Shown piece by piece: positions 16,585 to 26,065 of a stretch of DNA of 64,000 nucleotides. The first letter of the stretch is position 1; each line of letters begins with the position of its first letter. The notes beneath the pieces are model-generated. The model did not search any database, was not told the DNA's origin, and saw nothing but the letters and a program-made list of their open reading frames with translations. This DNA comes from Bog-473 sp963782415. Its GTDB lineage: Bacteria > Actinomycetota > Acidimicrobiia > Acidimicrobiales > RAAP-2. Location: contig CAWAJT010000008.1 of assembly GCA_963782415.1 (NCBI GenBank), forward strand, positions 1-64,000. Reading direction: 5' to 3'. Both the position numbers and the translations under genes were made by a program.

Positions 16585-18741
16585 TCAGTTGATGAGCGGA
16601 TCACGCGGCAGGCCGAGGATGCGCTCGCCGATCTGGTTCCGCTTGATCTCCGAGGTGCCGCCGGCAATGGACATGGCCCGGTGCATGAGCACCATCGTCG
16701 CCGCCATGGCCCCTGGTCCGTCGGCGTAGGCGGTGTCCGGACCGCCGAGGGCCGCCATGATGGCCGCCGCCTCGTGCCCTGACTCCGAGAGCACCAGCTT
16801 GGTGACGTTGCCCTCGGGTCCCGGCCCTCCCCCGATGACGGCGCGGTGGGCGCTGCGCATGTTGAGGGCCGCCATGGCCTCGTTGCGCGCGATGAAACGG
16901 CCGATGCGCCCGGCCCCGCCGGCGAGGCGCTCGGGCTGCGCGTCGAACGGCGCGATGACGAGATCCGCCGGCATCGTCATGCCGCCTTGGCCGCCGCCGA
17001 TCGACACGCTCTCGTTGCCGAGCGTGGCCCGCGCCACCGTCCAGCCGCCGTTGACGGGGCCCACGACGTCGTCGTCGGGGACGAAGACGTCGGTGAAGAA
17101 CACCTCGTTGAACTCCGACTGGCCGGTGACCATCTGCAGCGGACGGACCTCTACGCCTTCGGCGTGCATGTCGATCACCATGGTGGTGATGCCCTCGTGC
17201 TTGGGCACGTCGGGGTCGGTGCGCACCGTGGCCAACCCGAAGCCGGCCAGGTGCGCCCCGCTGGTCCAGACCTTCTGCCCGTTGACCAGCCAGCCGCCCT
17301 CGACCCGGGTAGCCCTCGTCTTCACGCCGGCGGCATCGCTGCCCGCGTCCGGCTCGCTGAAGAGCTGGCACCAGATGACGTCCTGGCGTAGTGCCGGCAT
17401 GACCCAGCGGGACACCTGGTCCTCGGTGGCGTGCTGGACCAGGGTCAAGATGACCCAGCCGGTGATGGAGTACTGCGGGCGCGTGACCCCGGCTGCCTTG
17501 AATTCTTGCTCAATGACGAGTTGCTCCACGGCGCCGGCGTCGCGGCCCCAGGGCTTCGGCCAGTGCGGCATGACGTAGCCGGTCTCGATCATGGCGGCGC
17601 GTTGGCCGGCGGCATCGAGATCCTTGACGCGCTCGGCGAAGACGCGGATCTCGTCGCGCATGGGCTCGGCCTCCGGTGGCAGGTCGATGGTGCGCAGGCG
17701 TCGCGTGCCGGCCCGCAGCAGATCGGTGACGTCACGCGCCGCCTTCTCGGCGTCGACGACGGCCTCGAGCGCGGTGGCGCGGCGCAGGTAGAGGTGGGCG
17801 TCGTGCTCCCAAGTGAAGCCGATGCCGCCGTGCACCTGGATGTTGAGCTGCGCGCACTCGTCGCCGGCGCCAAGAGCGAGCGACGCCGCCATGGCGGCGG
17901 CGAAGGACAGCTGGTCGCCGCCTTCCTCGGCGGCGCGGGCGGCGTCCCACACGGCGGCGGTCGCCAGCTCGGCCGCCACCAACATGTTGGCGCAGTGATG
18001 CTTGACGGCCTGGAAGGTGGCGATGGGTCGACCGAACTGCACGCGCGCCTTGGCGTAGTTCGCCGCCTGCTCGGTGCACTCGGTGGCGACGCCGGTCGCC
18101 TCCGCTGCTGCGATGAGGCGGGTGAAGTCGACGAGCAGCCGGCGCGCGCCGGGAATGACCAGCGCCGGCGCGCCGTCGAGCGTGACGCGGGCGCTGCGGC
18201 GCGTCGGGTCGAGGTTGGGTGGGACGTCGACGCTGACGCCGGAGGCCCCCGCCTCGACCACGATCACGTCAGCGCCGGCGGGAAGGACGAGCACGTGGGC
18301 GAGGCCACCACCGAGGACCGCCGGAGCCGTCCCGGCGGCCGTGCCCCCCGACACGGTGATGTCGGAGGTGAGCGCCACGCCGCCGAGGACAGATCCGTCG
18401 GCGAGTCCGGGCACCAGCCGGTCGCCCAGTTCGCCGGGCGCGGCGGCATGGAGGACGGCGCTGGCGATCACGGTCGGCACGAAGGGGCCGGGCGCGACGG
18501 CGCGGCCGAGCTCTTCGACCACCACGACGAGCTCGGGCAGTCCGAAGCCCGAACCCCCGCGCGCCTCGGGCAGGTGCAGACCCAACCAGCCCAAGGCGAC
18601 CAGGTCGTCCCAGAACGGCGGCAGCCCCTCGATCTGAGCGAGGAGCAGCGCCCGGGCGGTCCCTCGGGCGTCGCGCCTGGTCAGGAAATCCGAGGCCGTC
18701 TGCCCGAGGGCGCGGTGGTCTTCGGTGAGGGCGATCGACAT
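16585..18741 (-). CDS. Fused double acyl-CoA dehydrogenase
   Basis: About 718 residues hold two acyl-CoA dehydrogenase units in one chain. The first (about 1-335) starts SIALTEDHRALGQTASDFL and has ARVQFGRPIATFQAVKHHCANMLV and QIHGGIGFTWEHDAHLYLRRA. The second (about 345-718) has QLFSEPDAGSDAAGVKTRA and WLVNGQKVWTSGA of the FAD/acyl site, and ends GGTSEIKRNQIGERILGLPRDP. In mycobacterial steroid catabolism such enzymes are alpha2beta2 pairs (FadE type) from two genes; here the pair is one polypeptide. Which half keeps the catalytic base is not settled by inspection. I chose ATG 18741 because it begins the conserved segment. Confidence 0.9.
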   Translation of the reverse strand: MSIALTEDHRALGQTASDFLTRRDARGTARALLLAQIEGLPPFWDDLVALGWLGLHLPEARGGSGFGLPELVVVVEELGRAVAPGPFVPTVIASAVLHAAAPGELGDRLVPGLADGSVLGGVALTSDITVSGGTAAGTAPAVLGGGLAHVLVLPAGADVIVVEAGASGVSVDVPPNLDPTRRSARVTLDGAPALVIPGARRLLVDFTRLIAAAEATGVATECTEQAANYAKARVQFGRPIATFQAVKHHCANMLVAAELATAAVWDAARAAEEGGDQLSFAAAMAASLALGAGDECAQLNIQVHGGIGFTWEHDAHLYLRRATALEAVVDAEKAARDVTDLLRAGTRRLRTIDLPPEAEPMRDEIRVFAERVKDLDAAGQRAAMIETGYVMPHWPKPWGRDAGAVEQLVIEQEFKAAGVTRPQYSITGWVILTLVQHATEDQVSRWVMPALRQDVIWCQLFSEPDAGSDAAGVKTRATRVEGGWLVNGQKVWTSGAHLAGFGLATVRTDPDVPKHEGITTMVIDMHAEGVEVRPLQMVTGQSEFNEVFFTDVFVPDDDVVGPVNGGWTVARATLGNESVSIGGGQGGMTMPADLVIAPFDAQPERLAGGAGRIGRFIARNEAMAALNMRSAHRAVIGGGPGPEGNVTKLVLSESGHEAAAIMAALGGPDTAYADGPGAMAATMVLMHRAMSIAGGTSEIKRNQIGERILGLPRDPLIN

Positions 18742-18792
18742 GGGGCTTACCCTGCCACCGCGCACGCGGGCGACGCCAAAGGACCCGGCCGC

Positions 18793-19690
18793 TCAGCTCA
18801 CGGTGGGGTGTTGGCTACGGGCCACGCGTCGTGCCGCCTCCTCGGGGCGGGCGTCGGCCGCCGAGGTGCCCTCGTCCGACGCCATGGCCGCCGCGCCCAT
18901 GTCGGCGGCCGAGCCGGGCAGCAGCAACTGTTCCTGGTAGATCGTCGCACCGAGCAGCGCCCGTGCGGTCGCGCAGGGAGCCCTCGTAGCAGCCGCGGGC
19001 GCTGCGGGCCTTGACGGGTCGCAGGTCGACGAGCACCCAGTCGTCAGCTCGGATGTCCTCTTGGAACCACATCGAGTGATCGATGGACGGTCCGCCGCGG
19101 CCGACGAGCTTGCGATCCTGCTGGCCGAATCCGGTCCCGAGGTCTGACAGGTAGGTGAGGCCGGCGCGGTGCAGCAGGGGATCATCGCCGAGCGAGACGG
19201 CGGCGCGCACCCAGAGACAGTCGGTGTACACACCCTTCAAGAAGTCCGTCGGCGTCACCGGACGCACCTCGAGCAACGGGTTCCATCCACTGAGCGCCGT
19301 GTCCTCCGGTGCGGGCACGTCCCGGCGCGGGGCGTCGTCGAAGCGGGTCGCCTCGCTCTCGGCGTGGAAGGACGTGACCATGGAGAAGATGACGTCACCG
19401 TCTTGAACCGCGACCACGTGGCGGGCGGAGAACGAGCGCCCGTCGCGGTCGCGGTCCACCTCCAAAATGACCGGGATGTCGCTGCGTCCGGCCCGCAGGA
19501 AGTAGCCGTGGAAGGAATGGGGCGGTCGGCCTGGCGCCACGGTGGCCGCGGCAGCGAGCAGGCACTGGGCTGCCACCTGACCGCCGAAGAGGGTGCGCCG
19601 GGGGCCGTAGTTGGCGTTGCGGCCGCGGAAGAGGTCCTTGTCGACCCGCTCGAGCGTCAGCAGCGAACGCAGGTCGGCGGCGAGGTCCAT
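18793..19690 (-). pseudogene. Acyl-CoA thioesterase II (TesB type), frameshifted at the C-terminus
   Basis: The frame starting at ATG 19690 gives a typical TesB double-hotdog protein: NYGPRRTLFGGQVAAQCLLAA, SFHGYFLRAGRSDIPVILEV, and SIDHSMWFQEDIRADDWVLVD with the conserved Asp region, then SARGCYEGSLRDRTGA. After this the frame becomes Arg/Gly nonsense. The expected ending LLGATIYQEQLLLPG lies in another frame and stops at 18793. A single-base indel near 18955-18970 explains the break. The repaired protein has about 297 residues and would cleave acyl-CoA to acid and CoA. It follows no obvious operon but lies 51 bases upstream of the acyl-CoA dehydrogenase on the same strand. Confidence 0.8.
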
Positions 19691-19773
19691 GCTCCACAGT
19701 GCGCCGGGCGTGGCCGCCGGGGCAAGTGGACGCGTCGAGCGGTCCGGGGGCCCGTCGGCTAGACAGACCGGCG

Positions 19774-20651
19774 ATGCCCAGGGACATCAGGGAGCTGCGC
19801 GGGGACCCGGCGGCCTACGCTGCCGAGCTGCGCCGGCGCTGGGGCGGGCTGTTGAGCTACCGCTACATCGGGCGGAGCTGGTCCTCCATGGACCAGGGCC
19901 CGACCGACAACACGGTCACGCTCCGCCGCGACATGCGGAGCCCGAGCGGCGCCATCCTCCTGGCCGTGCTCGGGATCGCCGCGCCCGAAGGCGGGGGCCG
20001 CAGCGACCTGGAGGCCATCCCGAACCCGGTGATCCACTCGTGCCAGGTCCTCGATCCGGGGCGGGACGTCGGGCGCATGGAGGTGGTGTCCGAGGTGCTC
20101 AAGGTGGGACGTCAGATGGGGTACAGCCGCTCGCGGATCGTCGACGCCGACGACCCCGCTCGGGTCCTCGCACTCACCCAGGGCCAGGGCGTCAGTCTCG
20201 GCACGCCGCCCGCCGGGCTCGACACCATGCCGGTGGAGCCGATCGTCGTGGAGGACGGTCCCGATCTGCCGCCGCTGTGGCAGGCCTTCGGCACGCGTCG
20301 CGCCGGCCGGGCCCCGACGGCCACTGGGTCCTCCCGTCGTTGACGGCCGAGACGGCGTCACCCGATGCGGCGTTGCATCTCGGTCCCCAATTCGTCCTGC
20401 TCGAGACCGCTGCGTCCGACCTGGTGGCCCAGGCCGCCGGCGTCGGCGCCGATCGGGTGGAGGCGGTCTCGTCCCATGTCATGTTCCTGGCCCGCGGCAA
20501 GGTGGGCCCGTTCAGCGCCCGTGGTGAACTGTGCGCGGGGGTCCACGGGGTGCTCGCGGCGCGCCTCGTCCTCCACGACGAGGGCGACGGCGACCGGCCC
20601 GTGACCGCCGCCTCGTATCAGTTCCGCGCGGTCGCTGACCCGGAGAGCTGA
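19774..20651 (+). pseudogene. Double-hotdog thioesterase-like protein, frameshifted
   Basis: ATG 19774 begins MPRDIRELRGDPAAYAAELRRRW. The N-terminal half looks like a hotdog domain with the segment LAVLGIAAPEGGGRSDLEAIPNPVIHSCQVLDPGRDV. After FGTRRAGRAP the frame is lost. The true continuation DGHWVLPSLTAETASPDAALHLGPQFVLLE lies one frame away and ends at 20651. The lesion is at the GGGCCCCGACGGCC run near 20310-20325. The repaired protein has about 291 residues. Related proteins are uncharacterised thioesterase-like proteins near acyl-CoA genes. It is divergent from the TesB-type gene. Confidence 0.65.
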
Positions 20652-20660
20652 CCCGCCGGG

Positions 20661-21717
20661 TTAGGTGACGTCGTCCGGACCGCCGGCGTCGCGGTGTGCC
20701 CGCACCCACTCCGCCCATGTCTCGATGCGGCGCCAAAACAGCTCGCCGCGTCCCGGCGAAGTTGTGCATGTGGGCCATGCGGGGGCACACGAAGAAGTCG
20801 ACACTGGGCGCCGACTCGTAGGCCCGGAGCTCGCCGAGGGGATCGAGGACGACATCGCGCTCGCCAAGCGCAACCAGCACGGGACAGCGGATGGCGGCCG
20901 CTTCGGCCCAGGTGGAACCGGGAGCCAGACACCAGAGCACTGCGGTCGCCGGGATGGTGGCCGAGCCCCAGGGCGGCACGTCGCCGTGCCGCGCCGGGTA
21001 GTCGTCCATGTCTCTGCGTACCACGGCGGGGTCGACGTCGTCGTAGTGGAAGCCCCAGGCCATGGGCGCGTCGGCCGCTGCCGTGGACGGCGTGAGACCG
21101 GCGAGGTCGGTCAGTGCCGGTGCGTTCGTCCAGACCCCGTCGGCGAGCTGGGTGTCGCTCGGGACCCAGGGCAACAAGAGGGGCGGCTGTCCCGGGGCCG
21201 ACGACGGTTGGGTCCGCAGGGGGCTGTAGCCGAGGACGGCCACGCCGTCGTAGCAGTGATGGCGCCCCTGCTGCACGATGGTGAAGGCGCCCCCCATCGA
21301 CTGGCCGATCCCGATCGTCACGGCACCGGCGACGGGAGCGAGTCCCTCCACGAGCGTGCCGGTCGCCAGCCGCTCCCGGACGATGGCCTCGGCGGCCGCA
21401 CTCGCCGCGATGACCGGCGCGTAGGTCAGCCCTTCGGGAACGTGCAGCGAGCTGTCGCCCACGCCGAGGTGGTCGACGGAGACGACGATCCAGCCGCGTG
21501 CGGCGTGCCAGGTGGCCTGCGATCCCAGTCCGGGTCCGGGCAGGTCCTCGGTGTAGTACCGGCGCGAGTAACCGGCGCCCGGCTTGGCGAAGCACACGAT
21601 CGGCTGTTGGCGCAGCGTGTCAGGCGCCGTGACGGTTAGCGCGATGTGTGCCGGCTCGCCCAGACCGGCGGCGTCGGTGACGTCGAGTTGCAGGTCGAGC
21701 GACCGCACCGATGTCAT
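20661..21717 (-). pseudogene. Alpha/beta hydrolase fold protein, frameshifted near the C-terminus
   Basis: The frame from ATG 21717 (AAGGGG site seven bases upstream) encodes an alpha/beta hydrolase: GWIVVSVDHLGVGDSS, the nucleophile elbow TIGIGQSMGGAFT (Ser in GQSMG), and CPVLVALGERDVVLDP with the acid. The His region is CPRMAHMHNFAGTR. Just after this the frame is lost; the natural ending RELFWRRIETWAEWVRAHRD lies in another frame and stops at 20661. The lesion is near 20745-20755 at CGCGTCCCGG. The repaired protein of about 352 residues would hydrolyse an ester or similar bond. The substrate is unknown. It is convergent with the hotdog gene, ten bases apart. Confidence 0.75.
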
Positions 21718-21762
21718 GGCGACCCCTTGCACCGTCCCCGCGTCCGTGCGGCCCGGCGGTGC

Positions 21763-22521
21763 CTACTTGGGGGCGAAGCGGGTGCCGGCATCGAGGCGTA
21801 TGCACAGGCCGTTCAGCATGGGGTTCTCCACGATCGCCACGGCGAGCTTGCCGTACTCCTCGGGCCGGCCGAGCCGCTTGGGGAAGGCGGCGTCCTTGGT
21901 CAACGTCGCGGCGAATTCGTCAGGGATGCCCTCGGTGAGGCCGGTGGCGAAGAGGCTGGGCGCGATCGCCATGGCCCGGATGCCGAGGCTCCCGAGGTCG
22001 CGGGCCATCGTGAACACCATGCCGACGATGCCCGACTTGGCGGCGGCATAGGCGACCTGTCCGATCTGCCCTTCGTAGGCGGCAATGGAGGCGGTGTCGA
22101 TCATGACACCGCGCTCGCCGTCCTCGGGCTCGTTGGTCGACATGTGGTTGGCCTGCAGCCGGTTGAGATTGAACGTGCCGATCAGGTTCAGCTCAATGGT
22201 GCGACGGAAGTCCTCGAGCGGGTGCGGGCCGTCCTTGCTCAGCGTGCGTCGGGCGGTGCCGCCACCGGCGGTGTTGACGGCGATGTGCAGGCCGCCCAGG
22301 GCGGCCACGGCATCGGCGAGCGCGGACTCGGTCTGGGCGTCATCGAGGATGTCGACCTCGTGGAACGTGCCACCCAGCTCCTTGGCGACCGCGGCGCCGG
22401 CGGACGTGGGCAGGTCGAGGATGGCAATGTCGGCGCCCTTCTGGCGGAGCAACTCCGCCGAGGCCTTGGCCATTCCGGACGCGCCTCCGACGATGACGGC
22501 CTTCTTCCCCTGGATCTCCAC
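21763..22521 (-). CDS. Short-chain dehydrogenase, 3-hydroxyacyl-CoA dehydrogenase type 2-like
   Basis: The 252-residue classical SDR has the nucleotide motif VIVGGASGMAKASAELL (Gly-rich loop near residues 12-17), VNTAGGG for NNAG, and the catalytic DTASIAAYEGQIGQVAYAAAKSG (Ser, then Tyr-x3-Lys). IDTASIAAYEGQIGQ and the C-terminal GTRFAPK resemble HSD17B10-like 3-hydroxyacyl-CoA dehydrogenases, so NAD-dependent oxidation of a 3-hydroxyacyl-CoA is likely. The GTG start at 22521 has GAGAGAGGA upstream. It lies 45 bases upstream of the alpha/beta hydrolase on the same strand and divergent from the hydratase at 22755. Confidence 0.9.
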   Translation of the reverse strand: MEIQGKKAVIVGGASGMAKASAELLRQKGADIAILDLPTSAGAAVAKELGGTFHEVDILDDAQTESALADAVAALGGLHIAVNTAGGGTARRTLSKDGPHPLEDFRRTIELNLIGTFNLNRLQANHMSTNEPEDGERGVMIDTASIAAYEGQIGQVAYAAAKSGIVGMVFTMARDLGSLGIRAMAIAPSLFATGLTEGIPDEFAATLTKDAAFPKRLGRPEEYGKLAVAIVENPMLNGLCIRLDAGTRFAPK

Positions 22522-22754
22522 GATCGATTCCTCTCTCTGCTGCGTCGGTGCTGCTCTGTTGGGTCAGTTCTGGCCTGGCGACCCGGATCGCTGATCGATC
22601 CCGCCACTCCGGGCAGCCTCGCCGGCCCGTTCTCGGACGTGTGATGCTGGCTGGCCCGCACCCCGGGCCGCAACCCGACGAAAAGAGTGCACTATATGGC
22701 CCTGCTGCTCCGTCCCCGGGTGCCGGGTGCGGGCCCGGGCTCACAGGAGGATCC

Positions 22755-23531
22755 ATGGAACGCGAGGCCATCTTGTTCGATGTGGCCGACAACATCGCCA
22801 CCATCACGTTGAACCGGCCCGACAGCCTGAACTCCTTTGACAACGTGATGGCGCAGGACATGCAGTGGGCCTGGGAGACCGTCCGCGACGACGATGACAT
22901 CTTCTGCGTGGTGCTCCAGGCGAACGGCGACCGTGCCTTCTGCACGGGAGTCGACCTGACGCGCGGCACGCCGTGGTTCATGAAGGACAACGACTGGAAC
23001 AGCTTCGACCCCGGCGTCACGCTGGGCCCCAAATTGCACCACAAGGTCTGGAAGCCCGTCGTCGTCGCCGTGCACGGCTTCTGCGCCGGCGGGGGTCAGT
23101 ATTTCTTGAACGAGGCCGACATCATCATCTGCTCGGACGATGCCCTCTTCTTCGATCCCCACGCGAACGTCGGGATCGTGAGCGCGCTCGAGCCCATCGG
23201 CATGCTGCACCGGGGTGTCCCGCTCGGCGACGTGTTGCGCTGGGCGCTCATGGGCAACGAGGAGCGGATCACGGCGGAGACGGCACTGCGCCTCGGCTTG
23301 GTGACCGAGGTGGTCAGCCGCGAGGCATTGCGTGATCGTGCCCAAGAGATTGCGTCGTCCATCGCCCGCCGGAATCCCAAGGCGATTCAGGGCACCATCC
23401 GGGCCATCTGGGAGTCGCTCGACATGACGCGCACGCCCGCCCTGCAGAACGGCGTCTCGTACACGCTGATCGGCAACTTTCCCTCCAACCAACCCCCACC
23501 CCGCGACAAGTCCGAGACGCAGTACCGCTAA
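22755..23531 (+). CDS. Enoyl-CoA hydratase/isomerase
   Basis: The 258-residue crotonase has IATITLNRPDSLNSFDNVM, then GDRAFCTGVDLTRG and VVVAVHGFCAGGGQYFLNEADIIICSDDALFFDPHANVGIVSALEP for CoA and oxyanion binding. The catalytic Glu positions are not fully canonical here (NVGIVSALEP), so isomerase or another crotonase chemistry is possible. An ideal AGGAGG lies four bases before ATG 22755. The 3' end overlaps the convergent luciferase-like gene by four bases. It is divergent from the SDR gene, which may act in the next step. Confidence 0.9.
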   Translation: MEREAILFDVADNIATITLNRPDSLNSFDNVMAQDMQWAWETVRDDDDIFCVVLQANGDRAFCTGVDLTRGTPWFMKDNDWNSFDPGVTLGPKLHHKVWKPVVVAVHGFCAGGGQYFLNEADIIICSDDALFFDPHANVGIVSALEPIGMLHRGVPLGDVLRWALMGNEERITAETALRLGLVTEVVSREALRDRAQEIASSIARRNPKAIQGTIRAIWESLDMTRTPALQNGVSYTLIGNFPSNQPPPRDKSETQYR

Positions 23532-24499
23532 GCGCTCCCGGAAGGATCAGGGGCCAACACGTTCGCCGCAGCTTCGAGGTACGGCCAGGCCACGTCGGGT
23601 GGGAGACCCCCGACCAAGGGTTGGAGACCGAGCGGCGATCCGCCGGCCACCAGGGCGCGGGCTTCGTCGGGGGTGAGGATCTGGTAGGCGCCCTTCTCGG
23701 CCTGCATCTCGGCGACGCTGCCGGCGCGCGAAATCGACGCCGTGCCCTCGCGGTGCGCGTTCCACTCGGCGTAGCTGGCGGAGTCGGCCAGAAGGTACGG
23801 CCCGATCTCGTTCCAGGCCCGCTCGGGGTCGTCGGCGACGAACACCGTGATCGGTACGCCTGCCTTGGGGAAGAAGCACCCCGGCGCCGACGGGCCTCCT
23901 TCGGCGCGGTAGGCGGTTTCCAGCGTGTCGTCGTGCGTCTCGGCCATGAACAGCATGCCGAGCCGCGCCGCCCGGCGCGCCGCCACCTCGGTCCCGCCGC
24001 CGTACGCCAGCATCGGGCCGCCCGCCGTGTAGGGCAGCGGTGTCACCCGGACGCGGCGCCCGTCGACGTCGACCATCTCGCCCGACCACAGCCGGCGCAG
24101 CAGCGCAATGCGACGCTCGACGAGCGCGCCGCGGCCGCGCCGGTCGATCCCGAACATGGCGAACTCCTCGTCGCGGTAGCCGATGCCCACCACGTAGGTG
24201 ACGCGGCCCCGGCTGATCAGGTCGACCACGGCGAGGTCCTCGGCCAGCTTGACCGGCTCGTAGAGGGCCAGCAGCAGGGCGGCGACATGCACGGGGATGG
24301 TCGTGGTGCGGGCGGCGATGGCAGCGGCCAGCGGGATCGGTGATGGCAGGTACCCGTCGTCGACGGCGTGGTGCTGGCTCAGCACGGCGGCCACGGCGCC
24401 CCGGGTCTCGGCCCAGGCACACATGTCGATGGTGGCGCCGTAGAGCGCGGCCCGGGCATCGGGGTCCGGGGCGCCTGCCCGCATGGCGAATCGCATCAT
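23528..24499 (-). CDS. Luciferase-like (LLM class) flavin- or F420-dependent oxidoreductase
   Basis: The protein of about 323 residues is a TIM-barrel luciferase-like monooxygenase. MRFAMRAGAPDPDARAALYGATIDMCAWAE opens the barrel. SQHHAVDDGYLPSPIPLAAAIAARTTTIPV and LYEPVKLAEDLAVVDLISRGRVTYVVGIGYRDEEF are family segments. The start ATG 24499 (or 24496) begins the conserved segment; upstream frame without a start signal was excluded. Such enzymes reduce or oxygenate substrates with FMNH2 or F420. The cofactor cannot be told from this sequence alone. It is convergent with the hydratase and divergent from the hydrolase gene. Confidence 0.88.
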   Translation of the reverse strand: MMRFAMRAGAPDPDARAALYGATIDMCAWAETRGAVAAVLSQHHAVDDGYLPSPIPLAAAIAARTTTIPVHVAALLLALYEPVKLAEDLAVVDLISRGRVTYVVGIGYRDEEFAMFGIDRRGRGALVERRIALLRRLWSGEMVDVDGRRVRVTPLPYTAGGPMLAYGGGTEVAARRAARLGMLFMAETHDDTLETAYRAEGGPSAPGCFFPKAGVPITVFVADDPERAWNEIGPYLLADSASYAEWNAHREGTASISRAGSVAEMQAEKGAYQILTPDEARALVAGGSPLGLQPLVGGLPPDVAWPYLEAAANVLAPDPSGSA

Positions 24500-24639
24500 G
24501 AACACCGCCGATGCGTAGCATGCGCCGGAGCGGTACCTCAACTGGCGGACGGTCATCTGTCCCACCACCCGGTCTCGCCGTATCCTCACGGCGGCAGGAT
24601 CGAGCCGGGGCGCCTGGGCCCTGAGCGGGGAGGAGCACG

Positions 24640-26061
24640 GTGGCCACGACGACATGGAGCGAGATGCCGGGCGCGGCGCCCGACGTCATGCGGGCCTACG
24701 ACCTGACGACGCTCGGCTACGAGGAGACCGAGTTCAGCCTGGACGGCACGGCGACGTCGTACGAGCTGGTCGGAGAGCGGGGTGCCGACGGGCACTGGGA
24801 CACCGCGCCCGGGGCCGAGGCGCATTTCCGCACCCGCTTCGTCGTGCGCAAGCCGACCGACCCGCTGCGCTTCAGCGGCACGGTCGTCGTGGAGTGGCAC
24901 AACGTGTCGGCCGGCATCGACGCCGCACCCGACTGGGGGTTCTTCCACCGCTCCCTGGCCGCGGCCGGTCATGCCTGGGTCGGCGTGTCGGCGCAGAAGG
25001 TCGGCATCGACGGCGGCGGCTTCGTCGAGAGCATCCATCTCAAGCGGCTGGCACCGGATCGCTATGGCGAGTTGGAGCACCCGGGCGACGCCTGGTCGTT
25101 CGACATCTTCACCCAGGTGGGGCAGCTCCTGCGCGAACCGAGTGACGAGAACCCGCTCCGTGGCCTGGCGCCGACGCAGATCCTCGCCGCCGGCGAGTCG
25201 CAGTCGGCCGCCTGCCTGGTGACCTATATCAACGCCGTCGATGCGCACGCGCAGCTCTTCGACGGGTTCTTCGTGCACGGCCGTCCGGCGTCGGGCGTCT
25301 CCATTGACGGCGAGTTCATCCCGGCGTCGCAGCGCTCGGGCATGGAGGCCACCCGTGTCGCCATCTCGTCGCGGGGCGAGCGCATCCGTGACGACGCCCG
25401 CGTCCCCGTGCTCGTCCTGCAGAGCGAGACCGACGTGATCCTCCTGGGCGGTGGGCTGGCGGCGCAACCCGACTCGGACCGCTTACGCGTGTGGGAGATG
25501 GCTGGCGCGGCGCACGCCGACACCTACACGGTCAGCGCAGGGCGGCACGACGACGGCACGTTGGGTGCCGAGCGCTTCGCCGAATTGTTGCGCCCGACGA
25601 CGAACCTCATGATCGGCCGGACGGACACACCGATCAACGCGGGGCCCCAGCAGCACTACGTGGCGCAGGCCGCCCTGGCCCACCTGTCCCGCTGGGCGGC
25701 GGGCGGCGAGCCCCCGCCCGAGGCGGACCGACTCGAGCTCAACGACGACGCCACCGGCTTCGTCCTCGACGAGCTCGGCATTCCGCGCGGCGGCATCCGC
25801 ACCCCGTGGGTCGACGTGCCGAGCGCCGTCATGAGCGGCCTCGGCCAGAGCGGGGAGTCCTTCGCCATGTTGTTCGGGCGCACCGAACCCTTCGACGAGG
25901 GCGCGCTGACGACGATGTATCCCGGCGGAGAAGACGACTATCTCGAGCGGTTCGGCTCGGCCCTCGACGCCGCCATCGCCGCCGGCTTCCTGCTGGAGGA
26001 CGACCGCATGGAGATCCTGGCGGTGGCCGCGCATGCGTACCCGCTCGTCCTGGCCGACTGA
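24640..26061 (+). CDS. Alpha/beta hydrolase domain protein (Abhydrolase_10 type)
   Basis: The 473-residue protein matches large alpha/beta hydrolase domain proteins common in soil actinomycetes. FSGTVVVEWHNVSAGIDAAPDWGFFHRSLAAAGHAWVGVSAQKVG is the early core. LAAGESQSAACL is the nucleophile elbow (Ser of GESQS). VPVLVLQSETDVILL carries the acid, and RVWEMAGAAHADTYT the catalytic His. No signal peptide is visible. The GTG start at 24640 follows GGGGAGGAGCACG. An ester, amide or lactone is the likely substrate. An ABC ATPase gene follows after four bases, so the two are probably co-transcribed. Confidence 0.88.
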   Translation: MATTTWSEMPGAAPDVMRAYDLTTLGYEETEFSLDGTATSYELVGERGADGHWDTAPGAEAHFRTRFVVRKPTDPLRFSGTVVVEWHNVSAGIDAAPDWGFFHRSLAAAGHAWVGVSAQKVGIDGGGFVESIHLKRLAPDRYGELEHPGDAWSFDIFTQVGQLLREPSDENPLRGLAPTQILAAGESQSAACLVTYINAVDAHAQLFDGFFVHGRPASGVSIDGEFIPASQRSGMEATRVAISSRGERIRDDARVPVLVLQSETDVILLGGGLAAQPDSDRLRVWEMAGAAHADTYTVSAGRHDDGTLGAERFAELLRPTTNLMIGRTDTPINAGPQQHYVAQAALAHLSRWAAGGEPPPEADRLELNDDATGFVLDELGIPRGGIRTPWVDVPSAVMSGLGQSGESFAMLFGRTEPFDEGALTTMYPGGEDDYLERFGSALDAAIAAGFLLEDDRMEILAVAAHAYPLVLAD

Positions 26062-26065
26062 CGAG

